Source of the DNA: Bacteroidota bacterium
GTDB lineage: Bacteria > Bacteroidota > Bacteroidia > Flavobacteriales_D > Crocinitomicaceae
Assembly (NCBI GenBank): GCA_030148165.1
Contig: JASBTZ010000003.1
Span: forward strand, 1 to 64,000
Direction: 5' to 3'
Length of the DNA stretch: 64,000 nucleotides
The position numbers and the translations under genes were made by a program. Below, piece after piece: positions 51,247-59,893 of the stretch. Numbering within the stretch: the first letter of the stretch is position 1; every line of letters begins with the position of its first letter. The notes below the pieces were generated by a model. That model ran no database searches and had not been told where the DNA came from. It worked only from the letters and a program-made list of their open reading frames with translations.

Positions 51247-54200
51247 ATGATTTTTTTCAAGTCTAAAGCAAAATTAATTCTCGTCTTTTTTGCGACTTTA
51301 CTATTGAGTATTCAAGTTAATGCTCAGTGTGGTCCACTTGCAACTCCTAGTTTCACGAACAACGGCCAGAGTGGAATTATGTTTGACATCGTTGCACTGC
51401 AATCGGTCAATATCACACAGTTAGCGATGGATTACGATGGTGGAACCTATAATATTGAGATTTACTATAAGCCCGGCACGCATGTTGGTTTTCAAACAAA
51501 TCCAGGTGCATGGACTCAGCTCGGTAGCATAAATAACTGGAATGCGACTGGGTTGGGAACGAATACATTAATTCCGATAACATTTAGTGAGCTTTTATGT
51601 CCCGGTGAGGTAGGTGCGTTTTACGTTACTTCTTCGCCAGCGGGAGTTTTCGGGTGTAACTATTCAAATGGAACTGGAGTGGGAAATGTTGCTGCAGCAG
51701 ATGCTAATATCCAGATTCTACAGGGAACAGGTAAGGCTTATCCATTTGGCACGAGCTTTCAGCCAAGGGTTCCGAATGTGACGGTATACTATACTTGCAT
51801 GATGAGCTGTTGTTTACCTCCGACAATGACATTTACACAAGAGACGTGCGCAGGGGCTTGTGATGGAACAGCCACAGCAACAGTCGGAGCTGGAGGTATT
51901 CCACCTTACACATATCAGTGGGACGCAGCTGCAGGAAATCAAACAACTCAAACAGCAACCGGTTTATGCGCTGGAACATATACCGTTACCGTTACAGATG
52001 CCACCGGTTGTCAGGCTCAGGGAACAGTTACAGTTACAAGTGGAGCAGTTGGAGCGAATGCAACGATCGATCCGGCTGGACCCTTCTGTGCTTTGGATCC
52101 TCCGACCAATTTAACTGCAGTAGATCCGGGTGGAACCTGGAGTGGGACGGGTATTACGGATCCAAATAATGGAACTTTTGATCCATCAGTAGCTGGTCCA
52201 GGTAGTCACACGATAACCTATACGATTGCGGGACCATGTGGAGCGACGGATACCGAGGTGATAACGGTATATCCAAACGCAAATGCTACGATTACACCGG
52301 CAGGGCCATTCTGTACGGGTGATCCAGCCTTAAATTTAACAGCAGTTGACCCGGGGGGAACCTGGAGTGGAACGGGAATTACAGATCCAAATAACGGAAC
52401 TTTTGACCCTGCTGTTGCAGGAGCAGGAACGCATACTATCACATATACAATAGGGGGGCAGTGTGGTGATGTCCAGACAACCAGTATTGTCGTGAATGCT
52501 AACTATAACTCTACTATTACCCCAGCAGGGCCATATTGTGAATCTGATCCGGCCGTTAATATGAGTGCGGTAGATCCAGGCGGAACGTGGAGCGGAACGG
52601 GAATTACGAATGCGAGCACTGGTACCTTTGACCCTGTTGTTGCCGGAGTTGGAAGCCATGTGATAACTTATACCATTACAGGTTCTTGTGGATCAACTTC
52701 AACAGAAACTATTGTTGTAAATCCTGACCTTGACGCGACGATCACGCCTGTAGGACCATATTGTGAGACTGATCCTGCTATTAACATGACTGCTGTTGAT
52801 CCGGGTGGAACCTGGAGTGGAACGGGAATTACCGATCCTAATAACGGAACTTTTGACCCTGCGGTAGCAGGTATTGGTACACATACCATCACGTACACAA
52901 TAGCTGGTCCATGTGGGGATGTGCAAACCACGACAATTGTCATCAACTCTCAGTTTGATGCAACTATAACACCGGCGGGACCTTACTGTGTTGATGAACC
53001 ATCGACAACATTGACGGCTGTTGATCCGGGTGGAACGTGGAGCGGAACAGGAATTACGGATCCTAACGCAGGTATCTTTGATCCGGCAACCGCAGGACCG
53101 GGTGTACATACAATTACTTATTCAATTGCAGGTACTTGCGGGGACATTCAAACAACAGATATTACTGTCAATGCATTGGATGATGCGACAATTACACCGG
53201 TTGGGCCATATTGTCTTGGCACACCAATCCAAGTGCTAAATGCGGTAACAGGTGGTGGTACATGGACTGGTGTAGGAATTGTAAATTCTGCGACAGGAGA
53301 GTTTGACCCGACAGTTGCAGGACCTGGAATTCATACGATTACTTATTCTACAAACGGACCTTGTCCAGATGTTAATACAACGGATATAGAAGTTCTTGGT
53401 CCATTAACTGTTCAGGCGTTTAGTGATACAGCAGTTTGTGACGGTGCTTCAGTAACGCTAACAGCGCAAGGAGCTGGAGGGGATGGAAATATTTCATTTG
53501 AATGGACAGATCAGACTGGAGCAGTCGTTGGTAGTGGTACAAGCATTACCGTAACGCCTTCGATCACGACAACGTATACGGTAACCTTATCTGACGGATG
53601 TGCGACGCCTGTTGCGACGGATGCGGTTACGGTTACAGTATACCCGATTCCGACCATAAATATTGCTGCTAGCAATACGATGGGATGTCTTCCATTAGAA
53701 GTAACATTCACTAACACATCATTGCCTGTAGGAAGTAACTGTCAGTGGGACTTTGGAAATGGTTCAACAAGCAGTAGCTGTGGATCAGCAATTACGACTT
53801 ACACGAGCGGAGGATGTTTTGATGTTACATTAACTGTTACAGAAAATGGATGTTCAAACTCACAAACTTTTGACGACTTTATATGTACCGATGATGAGCC
53901 GGAAGCTGATTTTATTGCAAATCCATTTATTACTTCTGAATTAAATCCGGAAATTTCTTTCGAGAATCTTTCGACGAATGCACCATACTATGCATGGGAT
54001 TTTGGTGATGAGACGAGCTCTTCTCAGGAAAACCCGACGCATCTTTACCCTTCTGAACCAGGAAACTATATGGTTTGTTTAGTTGCTTTCAATGCATTGG
54101 GATGTATGGACACTGTTTGTAAGCCGGTGGTTATTGAAGAAGAACTGATCTACTACGTTCCGAATACGTTCACTCCGGATGGAGATGAATTTAATCAGCA

Positions 54201-54435
54201 CTGGCAACCAATCTTTACTTCAGGGATTGATATTTACGATTTCAATTTGCTGATCTTCAATCGTTGGGGTGAGGTTATCTGGGAATCGAATGATCCAAAT
54301 ATTGGCTGGGACGGAACATATAAGTTCACTGGTAAACTTGTTCAAGCGGGTATTTACACCTGGAGAATTGAATTCAAAACGATGATGAGTGACGAAAGAA
54401 AGACGACGACAGGACACCTCAACGTATTGAGGTAA
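51247..54435 (+). CDS. T9SS type B surface protein with six tandem 75-residue repeats, SprB-like and PKD domains
   Basis: This 1062-residue protein has a signal peptide (residues 1-26) and an N-terminal beta domain with paired Cys (~27-190). A SprB-like repeat (~195-268: TCAGACDGTATATVGAGGIPPYTYQW) precedes six tandem repeats of exactly 75 residues (272-721), each with two Cys at repeat positions 10 and 60. Then come an Ig-like domain (~722-805) and two PKD-like domains (~806-985: CQWDFGNGS, YAWDFGDE). The C-terminal type-B sorting domain (~985-1062: VPNTFTPDGDEFNQHW, ILVFNRWGEVIWE-like) is the gliding-motility-associated tail. It is probably a surface adhesin exported by the T9SS. Confidence 0.9.
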   Translation: MIFFKSKAKLILVFFATLLLSIQVNAQCGPLATPSFTNNGQSGIMFDIVALQSVNITQLAMDYDGGTYNIEIYYKPGTHVGFQTNPGAWTQLGSINNWNATGLGTNTLIPITFSELLCPGEVGAFYVTSSPAGVFGCNYSNGTGVGNVAAADANIQILQGTGKAYPFGTSFQPRVPNVTVYYTCMMSCCLPPTMTFTQETCAGACDGTATATVGAGGIPPYTYQWDAAAGNQTTQTATGLCAGTYTVTVTDATGCQAQGTVTVTSGAVGANATIDPAGPFCALDPPTNLTAVDPGGTWSGTGITDPNNGTFDPSVAGPGSHTITYTIAGPCGATDTEVITVYPNANATITPAGPFCTGDPALNLTAVDPGGTWSGTGITDPNNGTFDPAVAGAGTHTITYTIGGQCGDVQTTSIVVNANYNSTITPAGPYCESDPAVNMSAVDPGGTWSGTGITNASTGTFDPVVAGVGSHVITYTITGSCGSTSTETIVVNPDLDATITPVGPYCETDPAINMTAVDPGGTWSGTGITDPNNGTFDPAVAGIGTHTITYTIAGPCGDVQTTTIVINSQFDATITPAGPYCVDEPSTTLTAVDPGGTWSGTGITDPNAGIFDPATAGPGVHTITYSIAGTCGDIQTTDITVNALDDATITPVGPYCLGTPIQVLNAVTGGGTWTGVGIVNSATGEFDPTVAGPGIHTITYSTNGPCPDVNTTDIEVLGPLTVQAFSDTAVCDGASVTLTAQGAGGDGNISFEWTDQTGAVVGSGTSITVTPSITTTYTVTLSDGCATPVATDAVTVTVYPIPTINIAASNTMGCLPLEVTFTNTSLPVGSNCQWDFGNGSTSSSCGSAITTYTSGGCFDVTLTVTENGCSNSQTFDDFICTDDEPEADFIANPFITSELNPEISFENLSTNAPYYAWDFGDETSSSQENPTHLYPSEPGNYMVCLVAFNALGCMDTVCKPVVIEEELIYYVPNTFTPDGDEFNQHWQPIFTSGIDIYDFNLLIFNRWGEVIWESNDPNIGWDGTYKFTGKLVQAGIYTWRIEFKTMMSDERKTTTGHLNVLR
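52060..53409 (+). repeat. Six tandem 225-bp coding repeats
   Basis: Six in-frame copies of 225 bases start at 52060, 52285, 52510, 52735, 52960 and 53185. The first five share a near-identical core coding VDPGGTWSGTGITDPNNGTF with minor changes; the sixth is more divergent. Such near-identical tandem DNA is prone to unequal recombination and copy-number change. Confidence 0.9.
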
Positions 54436-55107
54436 CTAGTGCTGGTAGTTACGTTCTCCGAAAATTTTACTACCAACGCGAATCATGTTGCTGCCTTCTT
54501 CGATGGCGATTGAATAATCACCGCTCATTCCCATGGATAGAACATTGAAGTAATCATCTTCTTTGAAGTGGTTTTCCTTTACCAATTCAAAATACCCTTT
54601 TAGGGCTTTAAATTCTTTACGAATTTGATCCTGATTATCGGTAAATGTAGCCATGCCCATTAAGCCTACAACTCGAACATTTTCCATGTGTAGAAATTCT
54701 TCTGAAATAAGCAATGCATGAGCCTCTTTCAATTCAAGTCCGAATTTCGTGTCTTCTTCTGCGATATGAAACTGTAACAGACAATCGATCACACGTTCGT
54801 TTTTTGCTGCCTGCTTATTTATTTCTTTCAAAAGCTTTAAGCTGTCAACTGCGTGGATGAGGGACACAAATGGGGCAATGTATTTAACCTTGTTTCGTTG
54901 CAAGTGACCAATCAGGTGCCATTCGATATCTTTTGGAAGCTCTTCGAATTTTCCGGTTAATTCCTGCACTTTATTCTCACCAAAAACACGATGCCCCTGG
55001 TCATAAGCCTCCATAATATCTGAAGTAGGTTTTGTCTTTGAAACAGCGACCAGTGTAACTGACGCGGGTATTTCTTTCAGTATGTGATTGAGGTTTTCTT
55101 TGATCAT
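54436..55107 (-). CDS. yggS: YggS family PLP homeostasis protein
   Basis: This 223-residue protein matches the YggS/PROSC/ALR-like family: AVSKTKPTSDIMEAYDQGHRVFGENKVQE (~residue 20-48) with PLP Lys in SKTKP, WHLIGHLQRNKVKYIAPFV (~65), MGMATFTDNQDQI (~145) and LSMGMSGDYSIAIEEGSNMIRVGSKIFGERN (~190). It binds pyridoxal 5'-phosphate and regulates its supply. Its stop abuts the stop of the convergent T9SS gene. It overlaps the DUF1015 gene by 4 bases (ATGA) and so is the last gene of the serC-serA run. Confidence 0.95.
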   Translation of the reverse strand: MIKENLNHILKEIPASVTLVAVSKTKPTSDIMEAYDQGHRVFGENKVQELTGKFEELPKDIEWHLIGHLQRNKVKYIAPFVSLIHAVDSLKLLKEINKQAAKNERVIDCLLQFHIAEEDTKFGLELKEAHALLISEEFLHMENVRVVGLMGMATFTDNQDQIRKEFKALKGYFELVKENHFKEDDYFNVLSMGMSGDYSIAIEEGSNMIRVGSKIFGERNYQH

Positions 55108-56342
55108 TCGTTAATGTTGTATATCGTTAATCCGCTACGAAGCTTTGGCTCGATCCATGTTGACTTTGGTGGCATCGTCATGTGCTTATCTGCAACAAGT
55201 TTAATGTCCTCTATCGCAACCGGATACAAACAAATAGCTGCTTCGTACTTTCCTTTTCGTATTTTATTCTCAATCTTCTTTAAGCTCTGATCTCCATCAA
55301 TAAAATCAATGTTTTCGTCGGTCTTCAAATCTCCAATATTTAATATCGGCCTGAGAACTGTCTTAGTCAAGATTTTTGAATCGAGTTTTTGTACAGGGTG
55401 ATTGTCATTCAGAATACTTTCTTTACATTTCATGGAATACCAGTGACCATGAATGCATAAAGTCATTTCATGGGTTTCAGTGGGTTTTCTTCCTTTTGGT
55501 AATGGCTCAATCTCATAACTGTCCGAAAGCTTATTGACAAAGTCCTCTTCACTGATACCTTTAAGTGAGCGAATAAGCCGGTTGTATTCAACAATATGTA
55601 GTCTGTTTTCATCCATAAGGAATGCAAGAAAGGATTCTTCATTTTTAAAGCCAGATTCATTTCTCGATTTTCTAAGATCTCTTAAGCCTTTTGAAGAAGC
55701 ACAACGATGATGTCCGTCGCAAATATAGACCTCAGGAATTTGTTCGAATGAATCGATGATCATCAGCGACTCCTCACTATTCATTAACCACAGCTCATGC
55801 TTAATTCGATCCGTTGTCATGTATTCGTATTCAGGACGTTCCTTAATCTTTTCCTGAATTAACTGTTCGATTCTTCCTGAATCGTCTGAGTAGGAGAGAA
55901 GAACGGGTTCGGCATTTTTACCGACGATGTCAAGGTAATTTGTAAAAATCTTTTCTCTGCTCGTTAGCGTATCTTCGTGTTTTTTGATTTTACCTTCTTC
56001 GTATTCATCTATACTGGCTCCACAAACCACGCCCAGATATTCTCTGTTCTTCTTTGTTTGACGGTAGACATACAAGTGTTCGGCGATGTCCTGAATAAGA
56101 ATGCCATCATCAATAAAGCGCTCATACGCTTCACTTACCAATTCGAAGCGCTCACTTGAATTAGGTTCGGTTTGTTTAACCTGACCAAATTCCGGATTGA
56201 TGATATGTAAAAAGGTAAACGGGTTATCCTCCAGTTTGGCTTTAAGGACATTTTTCTTGTAAGTATAGTAAGGACGAGTTGCAACCAGATGTACTTTATC
56301 TCTGGTAGGACGAATAGCCCTAAATGCCCTGATCTTAGTCAT
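55104..56342 (-). CDS. DUF1015 family protein
   Basis: This 412-residue protein has the DUF1015 hallmarks: an N-terminal RAFRAIRPTRDK, a NPFTFLHIINPEF segment, and HHRCASSKG (~residue 205), which resembles a metal-binding or catalytic His motif. The family is widespread but lacks an established function. The gene lies between serA and yggS with an 11-base gap and a 4-base overlap, a Bacteroidota-type arrangement that links it to serine/PLP metabolism. A role in these pathways is inferred only from this context. Confidence 0.88.
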   Translation of the reverse strand: MTKIRAFRAIRPTRDKVHLVATRPYYTYKKNVLKAKLEDNPFTFLHIINPEFGQVKQTEPNSSERFELVSEAYERFIDDGILIQDIAEHLYVYRQTKKNREYLGVVCGASIDEYEEGKIKKHEDTLTSREKIFTNYLDIVGKNAEPVLLSYSDDSGRIEQLIQEKIKERPEYEYMTTDRIKHELWLMNSEESLMIIDSFEQIPEVYICDGHHRCASSKGLRDLRKSRNESGFKNEESFLAFLMDENRLHIVEYNRLIRSLKGISEEDFVNKLSDSYEIEPLPKGRKPTETHEMTLCIHGHWYSMKCKESILNDNHPVQKLDSKILTKTVLRPILNIGDLKTDENIDFIDGDQSLKKIENKIRKGKYEAAICLYPVAIEDIKLVADKHMTMPPKSTWIEPKLRSGLTIYNINE

Positions 56343-56353
56343 TTAAAAATGTA

Positions 56354-57310
56354 CTAATGTTCTCCGAAAGTATCAATAATGATATCAGCCAGTTCTGTTC
56401 CTATTCTATCCTGTGCTTCAGTCGTAGCAGCGCCAATATGTGGAGTGCACGCAATTAAAGGATGTGAAAGTAAGTCCTTGCGAGGATTAGGTTCATTTTC
56501 ATAAACATCTAACGCAACCGCTGCCACCTTACCGCTTTCGAGTGCTTGCATTAAAGCATCTTCGTCTATAACACCACCACGGGCTGCATTCACTATCCGA
56601 ACTCCGTCTTTCATTATTGCAAACTCAGCGTTACCTATAACAGCTGAACCATCCGCCTGTTTTGGAATATGTAAGGAAATATAATCTGCTTCAGAAATAA
56701 CTCGTTTCATATCACTTGTAGGAGTAATAGATGTGGAAGCACTGATTCCATTACCCAGTCCTAAATCCACATTGACAGGATCTGTATAGGTATCAACTGC
56801 AATAACATCCATACCACATCCAAGAGCGTATTTTGCCAGGCTTTGTCCAATTCGTCCAAATCCTACAATAGCTAACTTTTTACCACGTAGTTCACACCCT
56901 TTGCCGTACTGCTTTTTAAGAGTCTTGAAATCTCCATTTTCCATATTTTTATATGAATCATGTAGAGATCGTGAGATGGCCAGCATATGTCCTAAAACAA
57001 GTTCAGCTACAGATTGACTTGATGCGGCAGGTGTATTTCGAACATGACGACCATTATCTCTTGCATATTGAACATCAATATTATCCATTCCTACACCACC
57101 TCTTCCAATAAGTTTGAGCCCGGGACAAGCATCAATTAAATCTTTACGTGCAGTCGTCGCGCTTCGTACGAGAAGCACTTCTACGTTTTCGTTATTGATA
57201 TAATCGATCAGTTTATCTTGCTCTACTTTATCGGTTATAACCGTATACCCGGCAGCACTTAATTTATCGATTCCGGCTTGCGATATTCCGTCGTTCGCTA
57301 ATACTTTCAT
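56354..57310 (-). CDS. serA: D-3-phosphoglycerate dehydrogenase-like protein
   Basis: This 318-residue D-2-hydroxyacid dehydrogenase has GRGGVGMDNIDVQYARDNG (~residue 73), the NAD-binding motif LAIVGFGRIGQSLAKYALGCGMDVIAVD (~144), NAARGGVIDEDALMQALESG (~235) and the catalytic THIGAATTEAQDRIG segment (TPHIGAATTEAQ, ~285). It has no C-terminal ACT domain, so the allosteric serine-inhibition module is absent. It lies directly downstream of serC, and so probably makes 3-phosphohydroxypyruvate in serine synthesis. The length is that of the short, unregulated type. Confidence 0.9.
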   Translation of the reverse strand: MKVLANDGISQAGIDKLSAAGYTVITDKVEQDKLIDYINNENVEVLLVRSATTARKDLIDACPGLKLIGRGGVGMDNIDVQYARDNGRHVRNTPAASSQSVAELVLGHMLAISRSLHDSYKNMENGDFKTLKKQYGKGCELRGKKLAIVGFGRIGQSLAKYALGCGMDVIAVDTYTDPVNVDLGLGNGISASTSITPTSDMKRVISEADYISLHIPKQADGSAVIGNAEFAIMKDGVRIVNAARGGVIDEDALMQALESGKVAAVALDVYENEPNPRKDLLSHPLIACTPHIGAATTEAQDRIGTELADIIIDTFGEH

Positions 57311-57326
57311 TTTCTGATTTGTTATT

Positions 57327-58394
57327 CTATCCTTTTACTCTTGAGAATTCTTTCATGACATCCAGTAGTACATTCACACTGGATAATGGTAATGCATTGT
57401 ACATAGATGCTCGATAACCACCAACTGAACGATGACCTTTAAGTCCAACGATCTCTGCTTCGTTCCACATACGATCGAATTCTTCTTTAATACTTTCATC
57501 CGTCAATAAAAATGTCACGTTCATTAGAGATCTATCTTCTTTGCTTGCAGAACCTTTAAATAATGGGTTCGTGTCAATTTCATGATATAAGGCATTAGCC
57601 TTAGCAGCGTTTCGTTCAGCCGCTCCCTGAACCCCACCATTCTCCATGAGGTATCTCAAGTTAAGCATCGATGTATAAACTGAAAATACAGGAGGTGTGT
57701 TCATCATCGAATCTTTTTCTGCATGTTTCTGAAGATTTAAATATTTAGGTAAGAAGGATGAAGTTGATTTTCCTAATACCTCGTCCTTAACTATAAATAG
57801 CGTTGCTCCTGCAGGGCCCAGATTCTTCTGAGCTCCAGCGTAAATCATATCGTACTTGGAAACGTCGACCGGTTTAGAAAAAATATCCGATGACATATCG
57901 CAAACTAACGGAAGCGACGTTTCTGGTATATCATGAAATTGCGTTCCGAAAATTGTGTTATTAGATGTATAATGTATGAAATCAGCATCAGATGGAATTT
58001 GATATCCTTTAGGAATATAATTGAAGTTCTGATCTTCTGATGATGCAAAAACATTGACATTAATTCCTACTGCCTTCGCTTCAGAGATGGCATTTTTCGC
58101 CCAGGTACCGGTATTAATGTATCCTGCTTTCTTGGAGTCACGCATCATATTTAAAGCTGCAATGGTAAAGCCAAGCGTTGCCCCACCTTGAAGAAAAAGA
58201 ACCGTATAACCGTCAGGAACACCCAAAGCTTTTTTAACAAGCGATCGAGCCTCTTCCATCACCGAAACAAAATCTGCACTTCGATGGGATATTTCCAGAA
58301 TAGATAATCCGTTAAAATCAATTACGGCATCTGCTGATTGTTTGAACACTTCCTGCGGTAAGATGCATGGTCCTGCTCCAAAATTGTGTTTCAT
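57327..58394 (-). CDS. serC: 3-phosphoserine/phosphohydroxythreonine transaminase
   Basis: This 355-residue class V aminotransferase begins MKHNFGAGPCILPQEVF. It shows SILEISHRSADFVSVMEEA (~residue 31), FLQGGATLGFTIAALNM (~68), CDMSSDIFSKPVDVSKYDMIYAGAQKNLGPAG (~170-200, with PLP Lys in GAQKN), and KGHRSVGGYRASMYNALPL at the C-terminus. It transaminates phosphohydroxypyruvate with glutamate to phosphoserine. It is followed at 16 bases by serA. The serC-serA-DUF1015-yggS set forms one transcription unit in the minus direction. Confidence 0.95.
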   Translation of the reverse strand: MKHNFGAGPCILPQEVFKQSADAVIDFNGLSILEISHRSADFVSVMEEARSLVKKALGVPDGYTVLFLQGGATLGFTIAALNMMRDSKKAGYINTGTWAKNAISEAKAVGINVNVFASSEDQNFNYIPKGYQIPSDADFIHYTSNNTIFGTQFHDIPETSLPLVCDMSSDIFSKPVDVSKYDMIYAGAQKNLGPAGATLFIVKDEVLGKSTSSFLPKYLNLQKHAEKDSMMNTPPVFSVYTSMLNLRYLMENGGVQGAAERNAAKANALYHEIDTNPLFKGSASKEDRSLMNVTFLLTDESIKEEFDRMWNEAEIVGLKGHRSVGGYRASMYNALPLSSVNVLLDVMKEFSRVKG

Positions 58395-58412
58395 TGTCTA
58401 TTGTGTTTTCGT

Positions 58413-58439
58413 CAAAAAAAAGCTGCCATTGGGCAGCTT
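58413..58439 (-). terminator. Rho-independent terminator of the THX-like gene
   Basis: A perfect 8-bp stem (AAGCTGCC at 58420-58427 and GGCAGCTT at 58432-58439) with a 4-base loop is followed on the minus strand by eight Ts (58413-58420). It separates the gene ending at 58448 from serC. Confidence 0.9.
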
Positions 58440-58447
58440 ATATTTAG

Positions 58448-58741
58448 TTACTTTTTAGTTGTAGTCTTTTTTTCGGCTGCCTTTTTAGTTGTAGTCTTCT
58501 TGGCTGTCGTTTTTTTAGCTGCTGGCTTTTTTGCCGTTGTTTTCTTCGTAGCAGTTTTCTTTTCAGTTGTCTTTTTTGCAGCAGTTTTTTTAGGTGCTTC
58601 TTCTTTTTCCGTTGAAGCAGCTTTCTTCTTAGTAGTCTTCTTCTTAACTATAACCGGGCTGTTTTTCTTGCGAGGTCTTGTTATACCGTATGATCCTGCA
58701 AATCTCTTTCCTTTCTTAGTCTTTTTGTCTCCTTTTCCCAT
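58448..58741 (-). CDS. Ribosomal protein THX-like with histone-H1-like Lys/Ala/Thr tail
   Basis: This 97-residue protein begins MGKGDKKTKKGKRFAGSYG, the sequence pattern of the small 30S subunit protein THX (Thx). The remaining ~70 residues are a low-complexity tail rich in Lys, Thr and Ala with repeated AAKKTT units (~residues 34-97), like the H1-like DNA-binding tails. The combination is unusual, because THX alone is tiny. The protein probably binds the ribosome and/or nucleic acid through its basic tail. A -7 element (TATATTTG, minus strand 58779-58786) precedes it, and a terminator follows. Confidence 0.8.
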   Translation of the reverse strand: MGKGDKKTKKGKRFAGSYGITRPRKKNSPVIVKKKTTKKKAASTEKEEAPKKTAAKKTTEKKTATKKTTAKKPAAKKTTAKKTTTKKAAEKKTTTKK

Positions 58742-58778
58742 AGTTCTATAGTTTAATTTTCTACCTGTAAATCAAGAA

Positions 58779-58786
58779 CAAATATA
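58779..58786 (-). promoter_or_regulatory. -7 element of the THX-like gene
   Basis: CAAATATA on the plus strand reads TATATTTG on the minus strand, matching TAnnTTTG, about 38 bases before the start at 58741. A -33 TTG is not evident. Confidence 0.45.
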
Positions 58787-59467
58787 TCATTCTTTTTCTA
58801 AAATTCTTTTACGAATCTCCGCTTCTACCTCGTGTCCATTCTTCACAATTTTACTCGACCAATCAATTTTAAGTTTTACCTGTTCTTCATGATTTAATTT
58901 CCAGTTAAGATCAGACATGCTGAGTTTATGTCGAAGAATATTGAGGCAGAGAGCTGCGGAGACAGATATATTAAAACTTTCTGTAAATCCGAACATAGGA
59001 ATCCTTACAAGCTGGTCAGAATGTTGAGTGGCGCTTGACGAAAGGCCATCTCTTTCCGTTCCGAATACTAATGCAATCGGCTGGTTGATGTCTAACTCGT
59101 GAATTGATTGTTCCGCATGCGGAGATGTTCCAACAATTTTATAACCCTTTGCTTTAAGTGATCTCAAACACTCTTCGGTTGGGTCATCACCGGTGGAGTG
59201 AGGGAAGATGTCTACCCAGCTTCCCGCACCTCTCGCTATTTCGCGTTGAATAACATAGTTGTTGTTCTTTTCAATTGCGTGAAGGTCTTGAATTCCAAAA
59301 CAGTCGCAAGTTCGTAAAACCGCTGACGCGTTGTGTTCTTTTTGTACGGTCTCGAGAACCACTGTTAAGTATCTGGTTCGTTCTGAAGCGATCCAATCAA
59401 ACATATCCTGCTTGCTTTCAGAAATGATGTTGTAGAACGCCGCTAGAACTTGCTCGTCAATTGTCAT
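58787..59467 (-). CDS. TrmH-like tRNA/rRNA methyltransferase (SPOUT)
   Basis: This 226-residue protein has the SpoU/TrmH motifs: TVVLETVQKEHNASAVLRTCDCFGIQDLHAIE (~residues 34-65), IALVFGTERDGLSSSA (~residue 130) and VRIPMFGFTESFNISVSAALCLNIL (~150-175), forming the knotted SAM-binding site. It is close to TrmH, which methylates Gm18 of tRNAs, but substrate choice cannot be fixed from sequence. It ends at 58787, right before the promoter of the THX-like gene. It begins near the HU terminator at 59473-59507. Confidence 0.9.
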   Translation of the reverse strand: MTIDEQVLAAFYNIISESKQDMFDWIASERTRYLTVVLETVQKEHNASAVLRTCDCFGIQDLHAIEKNNNYVIQREIARGAGSWVDIFPHSTGDDPTEECLRSLKAKGYKIVGTSPHAEQSIHELDINQPIALVFGTERDGLSSSATQHSDQLVRIPMFGFTESFNISVSAALCLNILRHKLSMSDLNWKLNHEEQVKLKIDWSSKIVKNGHEVEAEIRKRILEKE

Positions 59468-59472
59468 GTTGT

Positions 59473-59507
59473 AAAAATAAAAAAAGGGAATCTTTCGATT
59501 CCCTTTT
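59473..59507 (-). terminator. Rho-independent terminator of the HU gene
   Basis: A perfect 11-bp stem (AAAAGGGAATC at 59482-59492 and GATTCCCTTTT at 59497-59507) with a 4-base loop is followed on the minus strand by a T-rich run (59473-59481). It lies 19 bases after the HU stop codon. Confidence 0.9.
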
Positions 59508-59526
59508 AATAACTCTACAGAGTGGA

Positions 59527-59799
59527 TTAGTTAACCTTGCTAGAAAGGTCAGATCCTGCTTTAAAACGTACAACGTTTTTAGCAGCGATTTTGATTTCTT
59601 TCCCAGTTTGTGGGTTACGTCCAGTTCTAGCAGCTCTTCTAGATACAGAAAAAGATCCGAATCCAACAAGTGAAATTCTGTCTCCTTTTTTCAATGCACC
59701 AGTAGTTGCGTCAACGAATCCGTCCAATGCTCTTTTTGCATCAGCTTTTGAAAGTCCAGCATTTGCTGCGATAGCATCAATCAATTCTGCTTTGTTCAT
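59527..59799 (-). CDS. hup: HU family DNA-binding protein
   Basis: This 90-residue protein is a full [73 protein letters not shown]. The conserved [14 protein letters not shown] and FKAG motifs form the beta-arms that bend DNA. It is a small nucleoid-associated histone-like protein in the cytoplasm. It has its own promoter (minus strand 59840-59869) and a strong terminator, so it is monocistronic, and two DnaA boxes lie upstream. Confidence 0.97.
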   Translation of the reverse strand: MNKAELIDAIAANAGLSKADAKRALDGFVDATTGALKKGDRISLVGFGSFSVSRRAARTGRNPQTGKEIKIAAKNVVRFKAGSDLSSKVN

Positions 59800-59839
59800 A
59801 GTTTTGGTTTTTAGTTTGTTTATAAAATTGTTACCGGAA

Positions 59840-59869
59840 CAAATATATTGTAATATCCTTGCTATACAA
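59840..59869 (-). promoter_or_regulatory. Promoter of the HU gene
   Basis: On the minus strand, TTG (plus-strand CAA at 59867-59869) and TATATTTG (CAAATATA at 59840-59847) are separated by 19 bases, the Bacteroidota promoter consensus. Transcription would start about 37 bases before the ATG at 59799. Confidence 0.75.
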
Positions 59870-59893
59870 GCAATAGAGCGAAAAAAAGCGCCT

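Noticed and set aside
51860-53717. Several overlapping open frames on both strands inside the 225-bp repeats
   Set aside because: They arise from the repeated DNA of the 1062-residue gene. None has a signal or domain of its own.
58386-58751. Open frame rich in Val/Phe on the plus strand opposite the THX-like gene
   Set aside because: It is the antisense reading of the Lys/Ala-rich repeats, whose codons give long open frames by composition alone.
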